Shown: piece by piece, positions 17,406 to 26,006 of the stretch | Layout of the letters: each line of letters starts with the position of its first letter | Numbering within the stretch: position 1 is the stretch's first letter | From: Hyphomicrobiales bacterium | GTDB taxonomy: Bacteria; Pseudomonadota; Alphaproteobacteria; Rhizobiales; Rhizobiaceae | Reading direction: 5' to 3' | Length of the DNA stretch: 64,000 nucleotides | NCBI GenBank assembly: GCA_900465665.1 | Contig: UBJO01000009.1 | Span: forward strand, 22,223-86,222 | The notes under the pieces: model-generated | Seen by the model: only the letters and a program-made list of their open reading frames with translations | What the model was told of the DNA's origin: nothing | Database searches by the model: none | Made by a program: the position numbers and the translations under genes

Positions 17406-18158
17406 TTACCTCCCTTTGGAAACGCGACGACCGCGCCGCGCCAGCTCCTCACTGATCGCGATGGCGGTTTCCCGAACGACTTCGCAGATGCGATCGGAAT
17501 TGCTGATGAACCGGCTTTGCGGGCCGGAAATATTGAGCGCAGCAATGGCTTTGCCGCTCGCCTCGACAATGGGCGCGGCGGCGCCGGCGGCGCCTTCCAT
17601 CACACCCATGGCGTTGAAATGAAATCCTGCCGTGCGCGCAGTGGCAACCGAGCTTTCCAATGCCGTTCTGTCCTCGGATGACAGCCCGGCGGCGACGGCA
17701 TAACCATCGACCTCGGCGTCGCTTGCCGCGGCGAGCAGCACGATACCGCTGGCCACCTTGTGTGCCGGGCGCGTTCGGCCAATGTCGCGGTCGTAAAGAA
17801 TTTCCCGCTTGGGAAGGACCTTGTTGAGATATCGGATGTCATGCCCCTCAAGCACGGCCACAAAGCCGCTTTCCCCGGTCGTCTGAACCGCTTCGGAGAG
17901 ATAAGGCGAGACCAGCGCAATTAGGGCACCGTAGTTGCGCCCATCGGGGGACACTTCGCCCGGCAACCGCTGCAACTCGTATTCGCCATTGGCGAGACGG
18001 CGAATGTATCCGCGTTCAGCCAGCGACTGAAGCATCAGAAGAGTGCTCGACTTCGGCATGGCCAAAGCCGCTGCGATTTCGGAAAGGCTTGCCGCCTCTG
18101 CCGAAGCTGCAAACCATTCGATCATATCCAAGACACGCTCGACTCCACGGCCGCTCAC
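17406..18158 (-). CDS. IclR-family transcriptional regulator
   Basis: I place the start at a GTG at 18158 (VSGRGVERVLDMIEWF) because GGGAGG lies 6 bases before it; an earlier TTG at 18179 would run into the operator. The product has an N-terminal winged helix (about 1-65, with SLSEIAAALAMPKSST) and the IclR effector domain (RTRPAHKVASGIVLL, NISGPQSRF). It leads the operon it probably controls through the 18-bp palindrome just upstream. Confidence 0.88.
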   Translation of the reverse strand: MSGRGVERVLDMIEWFAASAEAASLSEIAAALAMPKSSTLLMLQSLAERGYIRRLANGEYELQRLPGEVSPDGRNYGALIALVSPYLSEAVQTTGESGFVAVLEGHDIRYLNKVLPKREILYDRDIGRTRPAHKVASGIVLLAAASDAEVDGYAVAAGLSSEDRTALESSVATARTAGFHFNAMGVMEGAAGAAAPIVEASGKAIAALNISGPQSRFISNSDRICEVVRETAIAISEELARRGRRVSKGR

Positions 18159-18172
18159 TGCTATCCTCCCAT

Positions 18173-18190
18173 CGTTCAATATATTGAACG
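18173..18190. promoter_or_regulatory. perfect 18-bp palindrome, putative IclR operator
   Basis: CGTTCAATATATTGAACG is a complete inverted repeat, 15 bases upstream of the chosen iclR start. Position and symmetry fit an autoregulatory operator controlling the whole eight-gene operon. Confidence 0.7.
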
Positions 18191-18552
18191 AATTCAGGAT
18201 ATTGCACTACTTCGCACCAGTCAAGGCGGCTATGCCTGGTTCCTGTTGAGAATTTGGCGATCGATGCCGAAACCAAACCAAACAATGGCGGTTCGCGCTG
18301 CCGATCCGGCTACGAGCGGAAACAAAATTCATGCATGTCAGCAATGCTTGCTGCTACCCAATCACGAGCGCTTGCTCGAAGACCAACTTACTGGACGCGT
18401 GCAAACATCTCTTCACGCGGCGGACCGGCAAGTTCGAGGGTGAGAGCGTGTTTCAGGCAGAGGAAGCTCCAATCAACCCGACGCTGGTATCCGCGTCGAT
18501 CTGACGAGAATCGACGACCAGAAGTGACGAGGCTCAAGTTTGGTCGCCTTTT
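18191..18552. other. intergenic region
   Basis: No gene could be supported. Short frames occur in two phases without domains. The region nearest 18190 should contain the promoter of the iclR operon. Its right end runs into repeats resembling an insertion-sequence end. Confidence 0.4.
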
Positions 18553-18612
18553 GAATTAAAAATGGACGGCTCTATGCTTTAAACTGGACGAAGCATGAGT
18601 TAAGAATGGCCG
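18553..18612. repeat. three spaced motifs resembling an IS21-family end
   Basis: GAATTAAAAATGGACG (18553-18568), GCTTTAAACTGGACG (18576-18590) and GAGTTAAGAATGGCCG (18597-18612) are related to each other and spaced about 21-23 bases, i.e. on the same helix face. Multiple A/T-then-GG(A/C)C repeats like these occur at IS21-type ends. No IS21 genes remain nearby, so this would be a relic end. Confidence 0.4.
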
Positions 18613-18613
18613 C

Positions 18614-19867
18614 ATGATTGGTCATTCGAATTTGAAGCCCCTCGTCGATCGAAAAGCGTTTCCTCTCGTGGAGGCAGCTCTGGCCGATACCCGTGTCGTC
18701 TTGATATCCGGGCCACGGCAGGCTGGGAAGACGACGCTCGCGCGTATGTTCTCGGACAGGGATCGACCATATCTCACATTGGACGATGCGGGTACTTTAA
18801 ACGCCGCTAAAGCCGATCCCACGGGGTTTATCCGTGGCATCAATCGCGCGGTTATCGACGAGGTCCAAAGAGCTCCTGATCTAATGCTTGCGATCAAGGC
18901 AAGCGTGGATGACGATCAGGAGCCGGGACGATTTCTGCTAACGGGCTCCGCCAATCTCGCGACCATTCCGGCTATTGCTGATTCGCTCGCCGGCCGAATG
19001 GCAGTAATTCCGTTACTTCCCTTTGCACAGGCCGAAATCCGTTCAGGTCCGGGCCTCATGCTCGATCGACTGTTTGCGGGGGAAGAACCCGCGATTGATG
19101 GCGAAGCAGTTCTGGGCAAGGATCTAATGAGCACGGTTCTGGCCGGCGGCTATCCCGAAGCCTTGAGGCGACCCACACCGGCCCGGCGCGTCTCGTGGCT
19201 CGAAGACTATGTCAGTCTGATACTGGATCGCGACGTGCGCGACATTGCCAATATCGACCAGCTCGATCGGTTGCCACGCCTCTTAAATGTCCTCGCGGAG
19301 CATGCCGGGCAATTGATCAACAATAGCAGCTTCGGTTCGGCGCTGGGACTGTCTGGGGTCACCGCTCAGAAATACGTAGCCATCTTGGAGCGGCTATTCC
19401 TGATTAAAACCCTAGCGCCATGGTCGAACAACCGGCTTAGTCGGCTTGTCAAAACGCCAAAGCTGCATTTCATCGACACAGGACTTTTGGCGGCCTTGCG
19501 CGAAGACGAACTGGCTCGGCTATCCGACGACAAGACACGATTTGGCGCCCTGCTGGAAAGCTTCGTCGTCTCCGAGTTGATGAAGCTGGCATCCTGGTCC
19601 GAGAGGCGCGTATCGTTTTCGCACTATAGAACGAAAGATCTGGATGAGGTCGATGTCGTAATTGAGGATCGGCGTGGGCGGATCATCGGTATTGAAGTCA
19701 AGGCGTCTGCGACCGTCAAGGCCGATGATTTTCGCGGGTTGCGTCAGTTGCAGGCCGCAGTCGGTGACCGTTTCGTGCGAGGTCTCGTGCTGCATGATCA
19801 TGACCGCATCACGCCGTTCGCAGAACGCCTGCAGGCAGCACCCCTCTCGATCATGTGGTCGATGTGA
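18614..19867 (+). CDS. AAA+ ATPase with DUF4143 domain
   Basis: A 417-residue protein. Walker A is GPRQAGKTT (33-41), Walker B is AVIDEVQ (79-85) and sensor-like LLTGSANL follows near residue 112. The C-terminal half is DUF4143, with LHFIDTGLLAAL and a PD-(D/E)XK-like end (DEVDVVIEDRRGR then IGIEVKAS). These ATPases are common in mobile and defence-rich DNA but have no settled function. It stands alone between the IS21-like repeats and the second 225-bp repeat, which fits horizontal acquisition. Confidence 0.9.
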   Translation: MIGHSNLKPLVDRKAFPLVEAALADTRVVLISGPRQAGKTTLARMFSDRDRPYLTLDDAGTLNAAKADPTGFIRGINRAVIDEVQRAPDLMLAIKASVDDDQEPGRFLLTGSANLATIPAIADSLAGRMAVIPLLPFAQAEIRSGPGLMLDRLFAGEEPAIDGEAVLGKDLMSTVLAGGYPEALRRPTPARRVSWLEDYVSLILDRDVRDIANIDQLDRLPRLLNVLAEHAGQLINNSSFGSALGLSGVTAQKYVAILERLFLIKTLAPWSNNRLSRLVKTPKLHFIDTGLLAALREDELARLSDDKTRFGALLESFVVSELMKLASWSERRVSFSHYRTKDLDEVDVVIEDRRGRIIGIEVKASATVKADDFRGLRQLQAAVGDRFVRGLVLHDHDRITPFAERLQAAPLSIMWSM

Positions 19868-19914
19868 AGTGGATTTATCAGGCTTATCTGGTTTTGCCTG
19901 GTGGCAGCGGTAGC

Positions 19915-20138
19915 GAAATAATCTAGGAGCAATTAGTCACGGCAATGATTGCCAGCCTGATGCTGAGTGGGCTTGGCTTCCAAGGAACTATCTTGTTCTC
20001 GACAATTCGGTCGCAAGGATCGTGTTTCGAGACCTGATGCCACCCTGAGCGCGCTGTTTTTTTACAGCGGGAATACGCTTCAATAGATATCCGGCATGCT
20101 AGCCTCCTATCATGCCCAACGTTAGGTCCAGCGCCTTA
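19915..20138. repeat. dispersed ~225-bp direct repeat, copy 2
   Basis: Nearly identical and same orientation as 7413-7637. The match begins right after the DUF4143 ATPase gene and ends about 60 bases before the LysR gene. It has one T fewer in the T-run of the internal hairpin. Direct orientation means recombination between the copies could excise or amplify the 12.5 kb between them. Confidence 0.85.
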
Positions 20139-20197
20139 AAGCAATTCGAACACGCGACCTACTTTTAACCGGATGACGAGACGTTGGTCATTCTCGA

Positions 20198-21085
20198 TTA
20201 GACACCTCGCGCCGCAACGATTGATCCCGCAAATTCGGCAAAGGCGCGCGCTTTTGCGCTTGCCAGTCTCCCAGTCGGAAACACCGCCCAAAGATCAATC
20301 GGCGGAAGTTCCCAGTCTTCCAGCACGCGTTGTACCGTGCCGTCCGCCAGCTCCGGCGCGAACATCCAGTCCGAGGCGACTGCCAGACCCAAGTGCGTCA
20401 GAACAGCGGTGCGGATACCTTCGGCCGCGCTGAACCGCGCCCTGCCGGAAATAGTGACCGAAGCCTGCGTTCCCTCACGGCTGAAGGTCCAGGCGTTGCC
20501 GAGCTGCGTGTAGACGACTGCCTGATGGGCGGCGAGATCTGCCGGGACGAGCGGCAGACCATGACGTTCGAGATAGGAGGGCGTCGCCATGACGGAGCGG
20601 CGGCCGGTGGCGAGCTTTCGTGCGACGGCTGACGTGTCTGCCAGCTCCCCCATCCGCAGTGCTATATCTATCCCTTCCGAGACCAAATCGATAACCCGGT
20701 CGTCCAGAATGACATCGACCTCGAGATCCGGATGGCTGTCCATGAACTGCGACAGGTGCGGCAAGACCATAATCCTGGCAAAGGTGGTCGCGGCACAGAT
20801 GCGGAGGCGGCCAGATAGCCCGGCGCCTGCTCCCTTTGCTTCCAGCTCCGCCTCGTCCGCTTCTTGTATCGCTGTTCTTGCACGCTCGAAAAAGCGCAGG
20901 CCGGCATCCGTCGGTGTCAGACCGTGGGTGGATCGGATCAGCAGACGCACCTGCAGCCGGTCTTCGAGCTGCGCGATCGTCTTCGAGATCGCCGGCTGAC
21001 CGACTCCGATCTGTCGGGCAGCCTGCGAAAACGACCCTGTCTCCACGACCCGCACGAATGCGGTCATCGCCTGCAACCTGTCCAT
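20198..21085 (-). CDS. LysR-family transcriptional regulator
   Basis: The 295-residue product has the usual N-terminal winged helix (MDRLQAMTAFVRVVETGSFS, QAARQIGVGQPAISKTIAQLE) and a substrate-sensing domain from about residue 90. It is divergent from the glutathione S-transferase gene, which it probably regulates together with the genes behind it. CrgA-like subgroup by appearance. Confidence 0.9.
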   Translation of the reverse strand: MDRLQAMTAFVRVVETGSFSQAARQIGVGQPAISKTIAQLEDRLQVRLLIRSTHGLTPTDAGLRFFERARTAIQEADEAELEAKGAGAGLSGRLRICAATTFARIMVLPHLSQFMDSHPDLEVDVILDDRVIDLVSEGIDIALRMGELADTSAVARKLATGRRSVMATPSYLERHGLPLVPADLAAHQAVVYTQLGNAWTFSREGTQASVTISGRARFSAAEGIRTAVLTHLGLAVASDWMFAPELADGTVQRVLEDWELPPIDLWAVFPTGRLASAKARAFAEFAGSIVAARGV

Positions 21086-21110
21086 CGCTTATTCTCCTTC
21101 GGAATAAGCG
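21086..21110. promoter_or_regulatory. LysR-type box in the lysR/gst divergent region
   Basis: CGCTTATTC (21086-21094) and GAATAAGCG (21102-21110) are perfect 9-bp arms around a 7-base spacer and contain the T-N11-A pattern of LysR binding sites. It lies immediately before the lysR start, so it could serve both autorepression and control of gst. Confidence 0.65.
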
Positions 21111-21193
21111 TTATCGCCTCAACGCGCCTGCCGCAAGTCTGTAGGAATGGTCATAACTCTCTCCAATAAAACACGATCCGATGGAGACGAACA

Positions 21194-21826
21194 ATGATCG
21201 AAGTCCACGCCTTTGCCACACCGAACAGCGTGAAGGTGCTGATCGCGCTTGAAGAGATGGAGCTACCCTATGAGCTGAAGACGGTGAATGTCCGCAAGGG
21301 TGAGCAGAAGACCGGGGCGTTCCTTACGCTGAACCCGAACGGCAAGGTGCCGGTTGTGGTCGATGACGGTTTCGTCCTGACGGAAAGCGCCGCCATTCTC
21401 GTTCACCTCGCCGAAAAAACCGGCAAGCTCCTGCCGAGTGAAAGTGCCGGCCGCGCCCGCGTCTTCGAACAGCTTTTCTTCCATGCTTCGGCCTTGAGCC
21501 CGGCTTTCGGCAATGCCGGCTTCTTCAAGCGCTCGTCACCCGAACCACAGCCGATCGCCGAGGCCCGCTTCACCACCGAGGCAGAACGGATCCTCGGCCT
21601 GCTCGATGACAAGCTTGCCTCGCAGCCATTCATGGCCGGTGACGAGTTCACGATCGCCGACATCGCGCATTTCGGCTGGATGTGGCGGATCCAATTTCCG
21701 GGGCTCACCCTCGAAGGTCGCCCCAACCTTTCCCGCTGGTGCGAAGCCGTGGCTGCACGCCCGGCCGTCCAGCAGGCCATCACTCGCGCCGAAGCCCTGA
21801 TCGAAACGCAGCGGCCCGCCGCCTGA
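21194..21826 (+). CDS. glutathione S-transferase family protein
   Basis: A 210-residue protein. The N-terminal thioredoxin-like domain has FATPNSVKVLIALEEMELPYE, a conserved cis-proline context (GKVPVVVDDG) and the ESAAIL glutathione-contact motif. The C-terminal helical domain includes FTIADIAHFGWMWR. YfcG/YghU-like by this pattern. It begins a plus-strand run with an enoyl-CoA hydratase-like, a peroxiredoxin-like and an SDR gene. Confidence 0.9.
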   Translation: MIEVHAFATPNSVKVLIALEEMELPYELKTVNVRKGEQKTGAFLTLNPNGKVPVVVDDGFVLTESAAILVHLAEKTGKLLPSESAGRARVFEQLFFHASALSPAFGNAGFFKRSSPEPQPIAEARFTTEAERILGLLDDKLASQPFMAGDEFTIADIAHFGWMWRIQFPGLTLEGRPNLSRWCEAVAARPAVQQAITRAEALIETQRPAA

Positions 21827-21868
21827 CTCTCCCAACCCCATGCCCGCTTGAACACAAAGGAGATAACC

Positions 21869-22639
21869 ATGTCCAAATTCGAATCCTACAAGAACAGCTT
21901 CCCGAACGCCCGCCTCACCCGCTCGGCAAGCGGCGTACTCGAAGTCGCTCTGCATACCGATGGCGGAAAGCTCGTCTTCAACGGCCATACCCACGAGCAG
22001 TTCGTCGACCTCTTCCACCAGATCGGCGCCGACAGAGAGAACCGAGTCGTTATCCTTACCGGCTCGGGCCATGCCTTCATGGATGCGATCAGCCCTGAAG
22101 GCTTCGACTTCTTCTCGCCGCGTGGCTACGACAAGATCTTCCGCGAGGGTCGCAGGGTTCTCATGAACATCCTCGACATCGAGGTACCGATGATCACGGC
22201 GCTGAACGGTCCGGTCCTGTTGCACTCCGAATATGCCCTTCTGACCGACATCATTCTTGCGACGCCGGAAACGGTCTTTCAGGACAAGCCGCATTTCGAC
22301 TTCGGCATCGTGCCCGGCGATGGCGTCAACCTGCTGTGGCCGGAAGTGATCGGCAGCATCCGCGGTCGCTTCTTCATCCTTACCCGCCAGGTGCTGGACG
22401 CCCAGACGGCGAAGGATTGGGGCGTCGTCAACGAGATCGTGCCGGCTGACAAGCTCCTTGCCCGCGCCCATGAGATCGCCGAGGGCATTGCCGCCCTTCC
22501 GCCGCTGACCTCCAGCTATACCCGCATCGCACTGACCCAGAAGCTGCGCCGGATCATCGATCAGGATACCGGCTATGGCCTTGCCCTCGAAGGCATCAGT
22601 GCTGCCGAAGTCGCACGCTCCATGGCCGCACAGAGCTGA
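21869..22639 (+). CDS. enoyl-CoA hydratase/isomerase family protein
   Basis: The 256-residue product from the ATG at 21869 has AAAGGAG just upstream. It has the crotonase fold: VVILTGSGHAFMDAIS, NGPVLLHSEYALLTDIILA and FGIVPGDGVNLLWP. The usual oxyanion-hole glycines and the Glu pair are not in the textbook arrangement, so it may be a non-canonical crotonase rather than a true fatty-acid hydratase. Substrate unknown. Confidence 0.8.
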   Translation: MSKFESYKNSFPNARLTRSASGVLEVALHTDGGKLVFNGHTHEQFVDLFHQIGADRENRVVILTGSGHAFMDAISPEGFDFFSPRGYDKIFREGRRVLMNILDIEVPMITALNGPVLLHSEYALLTDIILATPETVFQDKPHFDFGIVPGDGVNLLWPEVIGSIRGRFFILTRQVLDAQTAKDWGVVNEIVPADKLLARAHEIAEGIAALPPLTSSYTRIALTQKLRRIIDQDTGYGLALEGISAAEVARSMAAQS

Positions 22640-22732
22640 TCACCTTCCAAAATCTTCATCGGACTTCAGGGCGCTTCCTGAAGTCCATAAATGCCCACAC
22701 GCCGAACCAATTCCAATTCAAGGAGAATGACC

Positions 22733-23410
22733 ATGACCCTTCAATCCAAGCTCGACGCCTTCAAAGCTGACTTCGAAGCCGGCAAGCCGCCGTATAATGT
22801 GCCCTATTCGGTGATCGAGACGATGCACCGCGCCACCGCTGAACTGATTGCCTCGGGTGCTGCCCAGAAGGCCCTGAAGGCTGGCGACAAGCTGCCAGCG
22901 TTTACGCTCTCGGATCCAGACGGCAATCCGGTCTCCTCCGCTGATCTTCTCGCCCATGGCCCGCTGGTGATCAGCTTCTACCGCGGGGTCTGGTGCCCCT
23001 ATTGCAACATGGAGCTTCAAGCCCTGCAGGAGGCTCTGCCGCAATTCCAGGGTCTGGGTGCGAAACTCGTTGCCATCTCGCCGCAGAACCCCGTCAACAG
23101 CCGCAAGTCGGTGCGCCAGAACAATCTGACCTTCCCGATCCTGTCGGATCCGCACAATGCTGTCGCAGCTTCTTTCGGCCTGCGCTTCGAGATGCAGGAT
23201 TATCTGGTCGAGCTCTACAAGTCGCTGAAGAACGATCTTCCCGCCTTCAACGGTGACCCGAGCTGGACCCTTCCTATGCCGGCCCGCTACGTCGTCGGCC
23301 AGGATGGCGTTATTCTCTATGCTGAAGTCAATCCAGACTATACCCGCCGCCCCGAGCCGGAAGACATGGTGCCCGCGCTTCGCGCCGCAGCCACCCGCAC
23401 CGCCGCCTGA
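22733..23410 (+). CDS. AhpC/TSA-family peroxiredoxin-like protein
   Basis: From the ATG at 22733 (AAGGAG 7 bases upstream) the product is 225 residues. The central FYRGVWCPYCNMELQALQ holds the thioredoxin-fold WCPYC motif, whose first Cys would be the peroxidatic residue, and GDKLPAFTLSDPDGN is the AhpC/TSA lead-in. It should reduce peroxides. An ATG six bases earlier is equally possible. Confidence 0.88.
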   Translation: MTLQSKLDAFKADFEAGKPPYNVPYSVIETMHRATAELIASGAAQKALKAGDKLPAFTLSDPDGNPVSSADLLAHGPLVISFYRGVWCPYCNMELQALQEALPQFQGLGAKLVAISPQNPVNSRKSVRQNNLTFPILSDPHNAVAASFGLRFEMQDYLVELYKSLKNDLPAFNGDPSWTLPMPARYVVGQDGVILYAEVNPDYTRRPEPEDMVPALRAAATRTAA

Positions 23411-23464
23411 TCGGTCCCCACCAGAGCACCCTGCCTCTTCGGAGGTAGGGTCGAGGATTTTCCC

Positions 23465-24178
23465 ATGAAGAGAAGATTTCTGATCACCGGTGCCAGCAAG
23501 GGTATCGGCCTTGCCCTGGCGAACCGCCTTGCTGGACAGGGTCACGAGGTTATCGGTGTCGCCCGCAACGCGACCGATGGCTTTCCTGGTCAACTCCACT
23601 TGATCGATCTTTCCGACCGCGCAGCCAGCAATGAGCTTGCGGCCATCGTCCGCGATGGCGAGATCGACGGCGTCGTCAACAATGTTGGGCTGGTGCGCGC
23701 GGAGCCGCTTGGCGATATTGCTGTCGGGACGCTCGAAGACGTCATGCGGGTCAACCTGCATCCAGCCCTCGTCGCCACGCAAGCAGCGCTTCCCGGCATG
23801 CGTGCTCGGCGCTGGGGACGGATCGTCAATATCTCAAGCCTCACCGTGCTCGGCAGCGTGCAGCGGACGAGTTATGCCGCCGCAAAGGCTGCACTCGTCA
23901 GCTTTACCCGTAGCTGGGCGCTGGAACTTGGCGCGACCGGGATCACAGTCAACGCCGTGTCGCCTGGCCCCACCGAAACCGAACTGTTCAGGGCAAACAA
24001 CCCGGCCGGAAGCGAAGGCGAAACGCGCTATCTCACCGGCGTCCCGATGAGCCGCTTCGGCAAGCCCGAAGAGATCGCCGCGGCGATCGCCTTCCTCCTC
24101 TCCCAGGATGCCGGATTCATCACCGGTCAGACATTGCATGTCGATGGCGGCGCCTCAATCGGCAAGGCGTTGATCTGA
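23465..24178 (+). CDS. short-chain dehydrogenase/reductase (SDR)
   Basis: A 237-residue classical SDR: TGASKGIGLALA (NAD(P)-binding), NNVG, the serine in NISSLTVLGS, the YAAAK active site and C-terminal VDGGASIGKALI. Last gene of the plus-strand gst group. Substrate is not predictable. Confidence 0.9.
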   Translation: MKRRFLITGASKGIGLALANRLAGQGHEVIGVARNATDGFPGQLHLIDLSDRAASNELAAIVRDGEIDGVVNNVGLVRAEPLGDIAVGTLEDVMRVNLHPALVATQAALPGMRARRWGRIVNISSLTVLGSVQRTSYAAAKAALVSFTRSWALELGATGITVNAVSPGPTETELFRANNPAGSEGETRYLTGVPMSRFGKPEEIAAAIAFLLSQDAGFITGQTLHVDGGASIGKALI

Positions 24179-24216
24179 ACGACAACTATCCGGTCTGGGC
24201 TCAATTCAGCATCACG

Positions 24217-24906
24217 TCACCAGGGCAAAGACGCATTGAACCGATCGACGTAGCGCAGGCCGGGTCTGCCCCTGTTCGCCTCGACCATATCGACGACAAG
24301 CGGAATGCTTTCTTCAATCGAGAGCAAGGCGTCCGAGCCGCCCATCTCGGTTCGGACCCAACCTGGGGCAACCAGAAGCAGCGTGTGCCGGTCCTCCTTA
24401 TGCTGCGCTGCGTAGCCTTTCATCAACATGTTGAGGGCCGCCTTGCTGGAGGAATAGAGCTGCCAGGAACCGTTGGCATTTTGAATGCTGCCGAGCTCCG
24501 ATGTCATGATGGCAATTGTCCCCCCGGCTGGCACCAGATCCCGCAGAAACTCAGCTGCGCGAACCGGAGAAAACGCATTCACCAGCATCATATCGAGGAA
24601 ATCTTGCTCATCGGCTGCGGCGGGGCTTTTCTCGATCCCCCGCGCGATGCCGGCATTGATATAGAGAACGTCGAGTCGACGCCCGCCGAGACGACCGCGC
24701 AAAGCTCTGATGCTCTCCGAATTCGCGATATCGACCGTTTCGATCTCCAGGCTTCCCGGAAATCGGGCGGCAAGGGCGGTAAGTTCACCGGAGGGCGATC
24801 GTACGGTCGCAATCACGTGCCAACCACGTTCAAGCCATTCTTTGGTCAGTGCGAAGCCCAGACCACGTGAGGCGCCGAGCACCAATACTGTCGGTTGCTG
24901 TGTCAT
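24217..24906 (-). CDS. short-chain dehydrogenase/reductase (SDR), atypical
   Basis: The 229-residue product has GASRGLGFALTKEWLERG for cofactor binding, LYINAG, MTSELGSI as the Ser region and YSSSK as the catalytic Tyr/Lys motif, close to the C-factor/CsgA-like SDR group. It is convergent with the preceding SDR and divergent from the LysR gene at 25006. Confidence 0.88.
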   Translation of the reverse strand: MTQQPTVLVLGASRGLGFALTKEWLERGWHVIATVRSPSGELTALAARFPGSLEIETVDIANSESIRALRGRLGGRRLDVLYINAGIARGIEKSPAAADEQDFLDMMLVNAFSPVRAAEFLRDLVPAGGTIAIMTSELGSIQNANGSWQLYSSSKAALNMLMKGYAAQHKEDRHTLLLVAPGWVRTEMGGSDALLSIEESIPLVVDMVEANRGRPGLRYVDRFNASLPW

Positions 24907-25005
24907 GCTGTATTCCTTCCTGTTTCGCCCGCCAAGATAGGCTTGCTGAACTTCGAACTACAGCGCATATCTGTCATATCATTTCGGATTTGGAGTCATG
25001 GAACA

Positions 25006-25944
25006 ATGGCATATGACGGACGGCTGTTGTCCGGCGTGACCGTCCTCATGGCGGTGGTCGAAGCCGGGACGATGACGCGGGCGGCTGATGCATTGGGGAT
25101 GACCCAATCGGGGGTCGGCAGATCGATCCAACGATTGGAAGCGCGGATCGGCACACGTCTCCTCGACCGGACAACACGGACCTTGAGGGTGACAGACGAG
25201 GGTCGCCGCTTCTGGGAACGTGTCGGCCCGCATCTCGACGGCATTGAGCAAGCCGCGTTGGACGCGGCCGGGGCGACGGAAAAAGTTCGCGGCCGGCTGC
25301 GTGTCAACGTCGATCCCTTTTTCTCTCGGCTTGTGCTGGCCCGCGAACTTGCAGGCTTTCTCGAACAGCATCCAGACCTGCGGCTTGAGTTGATCATGCG
25401 CGATCATATCGGTGACCTGGTCGCGGACGCTTTCGACATGGCTTTGCGCTTTGGGGAACCGCCTGTCGCGGGTTTCACCAATCGCAAGATCCTGGAGGCC
25501 AGGATCTTGACCGTGGCGTCACCTGGCTACCTGGAAAAGCATGGCAAGCCCGACCACCCGCGCGACCTCATCAAACACACCTCTATCGATTACCAGGATC
25601 CGACCACCGGGCGCCCATTCGAATGGGAATTTCGGCGCGGACCCGAAGTGGTCCCCATCCGCCAGTCAGCGCGCTTGATGGTCTCGGACGTCGAAACCAT
25701 GATCGGCGCGTGCTGCGAAGGAGCAGGTATTGCTCAGATCATGGAATTGGGATCCGGGCACATCATGGGAAGCGGCAAGCTCATCGAGATCTTCCCTGAG
25801 TGGTCCGATGAAACGTTTCCTCTCTACGCCGTCTTCCCCTCGCGACGTCATCGCGCTGCCAAGGTCCGTGCCTTTACCGATTTTTGTTTGAGGCTGCTGG
25901 GGCCAAGTGGCGCCACAGCCTTAACCTTCAACCGAACACCATAA
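25006..25944 (+). CDS. LysR-family transcriptional regulator
   Basis: From the ATG at 25006 the product is 312 residues. The winged helix is in residues 1-65 (TMTRAADALGMTQSGVGRSI, QRLEARIGTRLLDRTTR), followed by the periplasmic-binding-like effector domain. Earlier in-frame starts would add residues unlike the family. It is divergent from the SDR gene at 24217-24906 and probably controls it; the 99-base spacer is AT-rich. Confidence 0.88.
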   Translation: MAYDGRLLSGVTVLMAVVEAGTMTRAADALGMTQSGVGRSIQRLEARIGTRLLDRTTRTLRVTDEGRRFWERVGPHLDGIEQAALDAAGATEKVRGRLRVNVDPFFSRLVLARELAGFLEQHPDLRLELIMRDHIGDLVADAFDMALRFGEPPVAGFTNRKILEARILTVASPGYLEKHGKPDHPRDLIKHTSIDYQDPTTGRPFEWEFRRGPEVVPIRQSARLMVSDVETMIGACCEGAGIAQIMELGSGHIMGSGKLIEIFPEWSDETFPLYAVFPSRRHRAAKVRAFTDFCLRLLGPSGATALTFNRTP

Positions 25945-26006
25945 CCGGCCACTATCAGCTGCTTGCTCATAACGTTGATGCCACTACCTTTCCAATCAGG
26001 GGAGCC

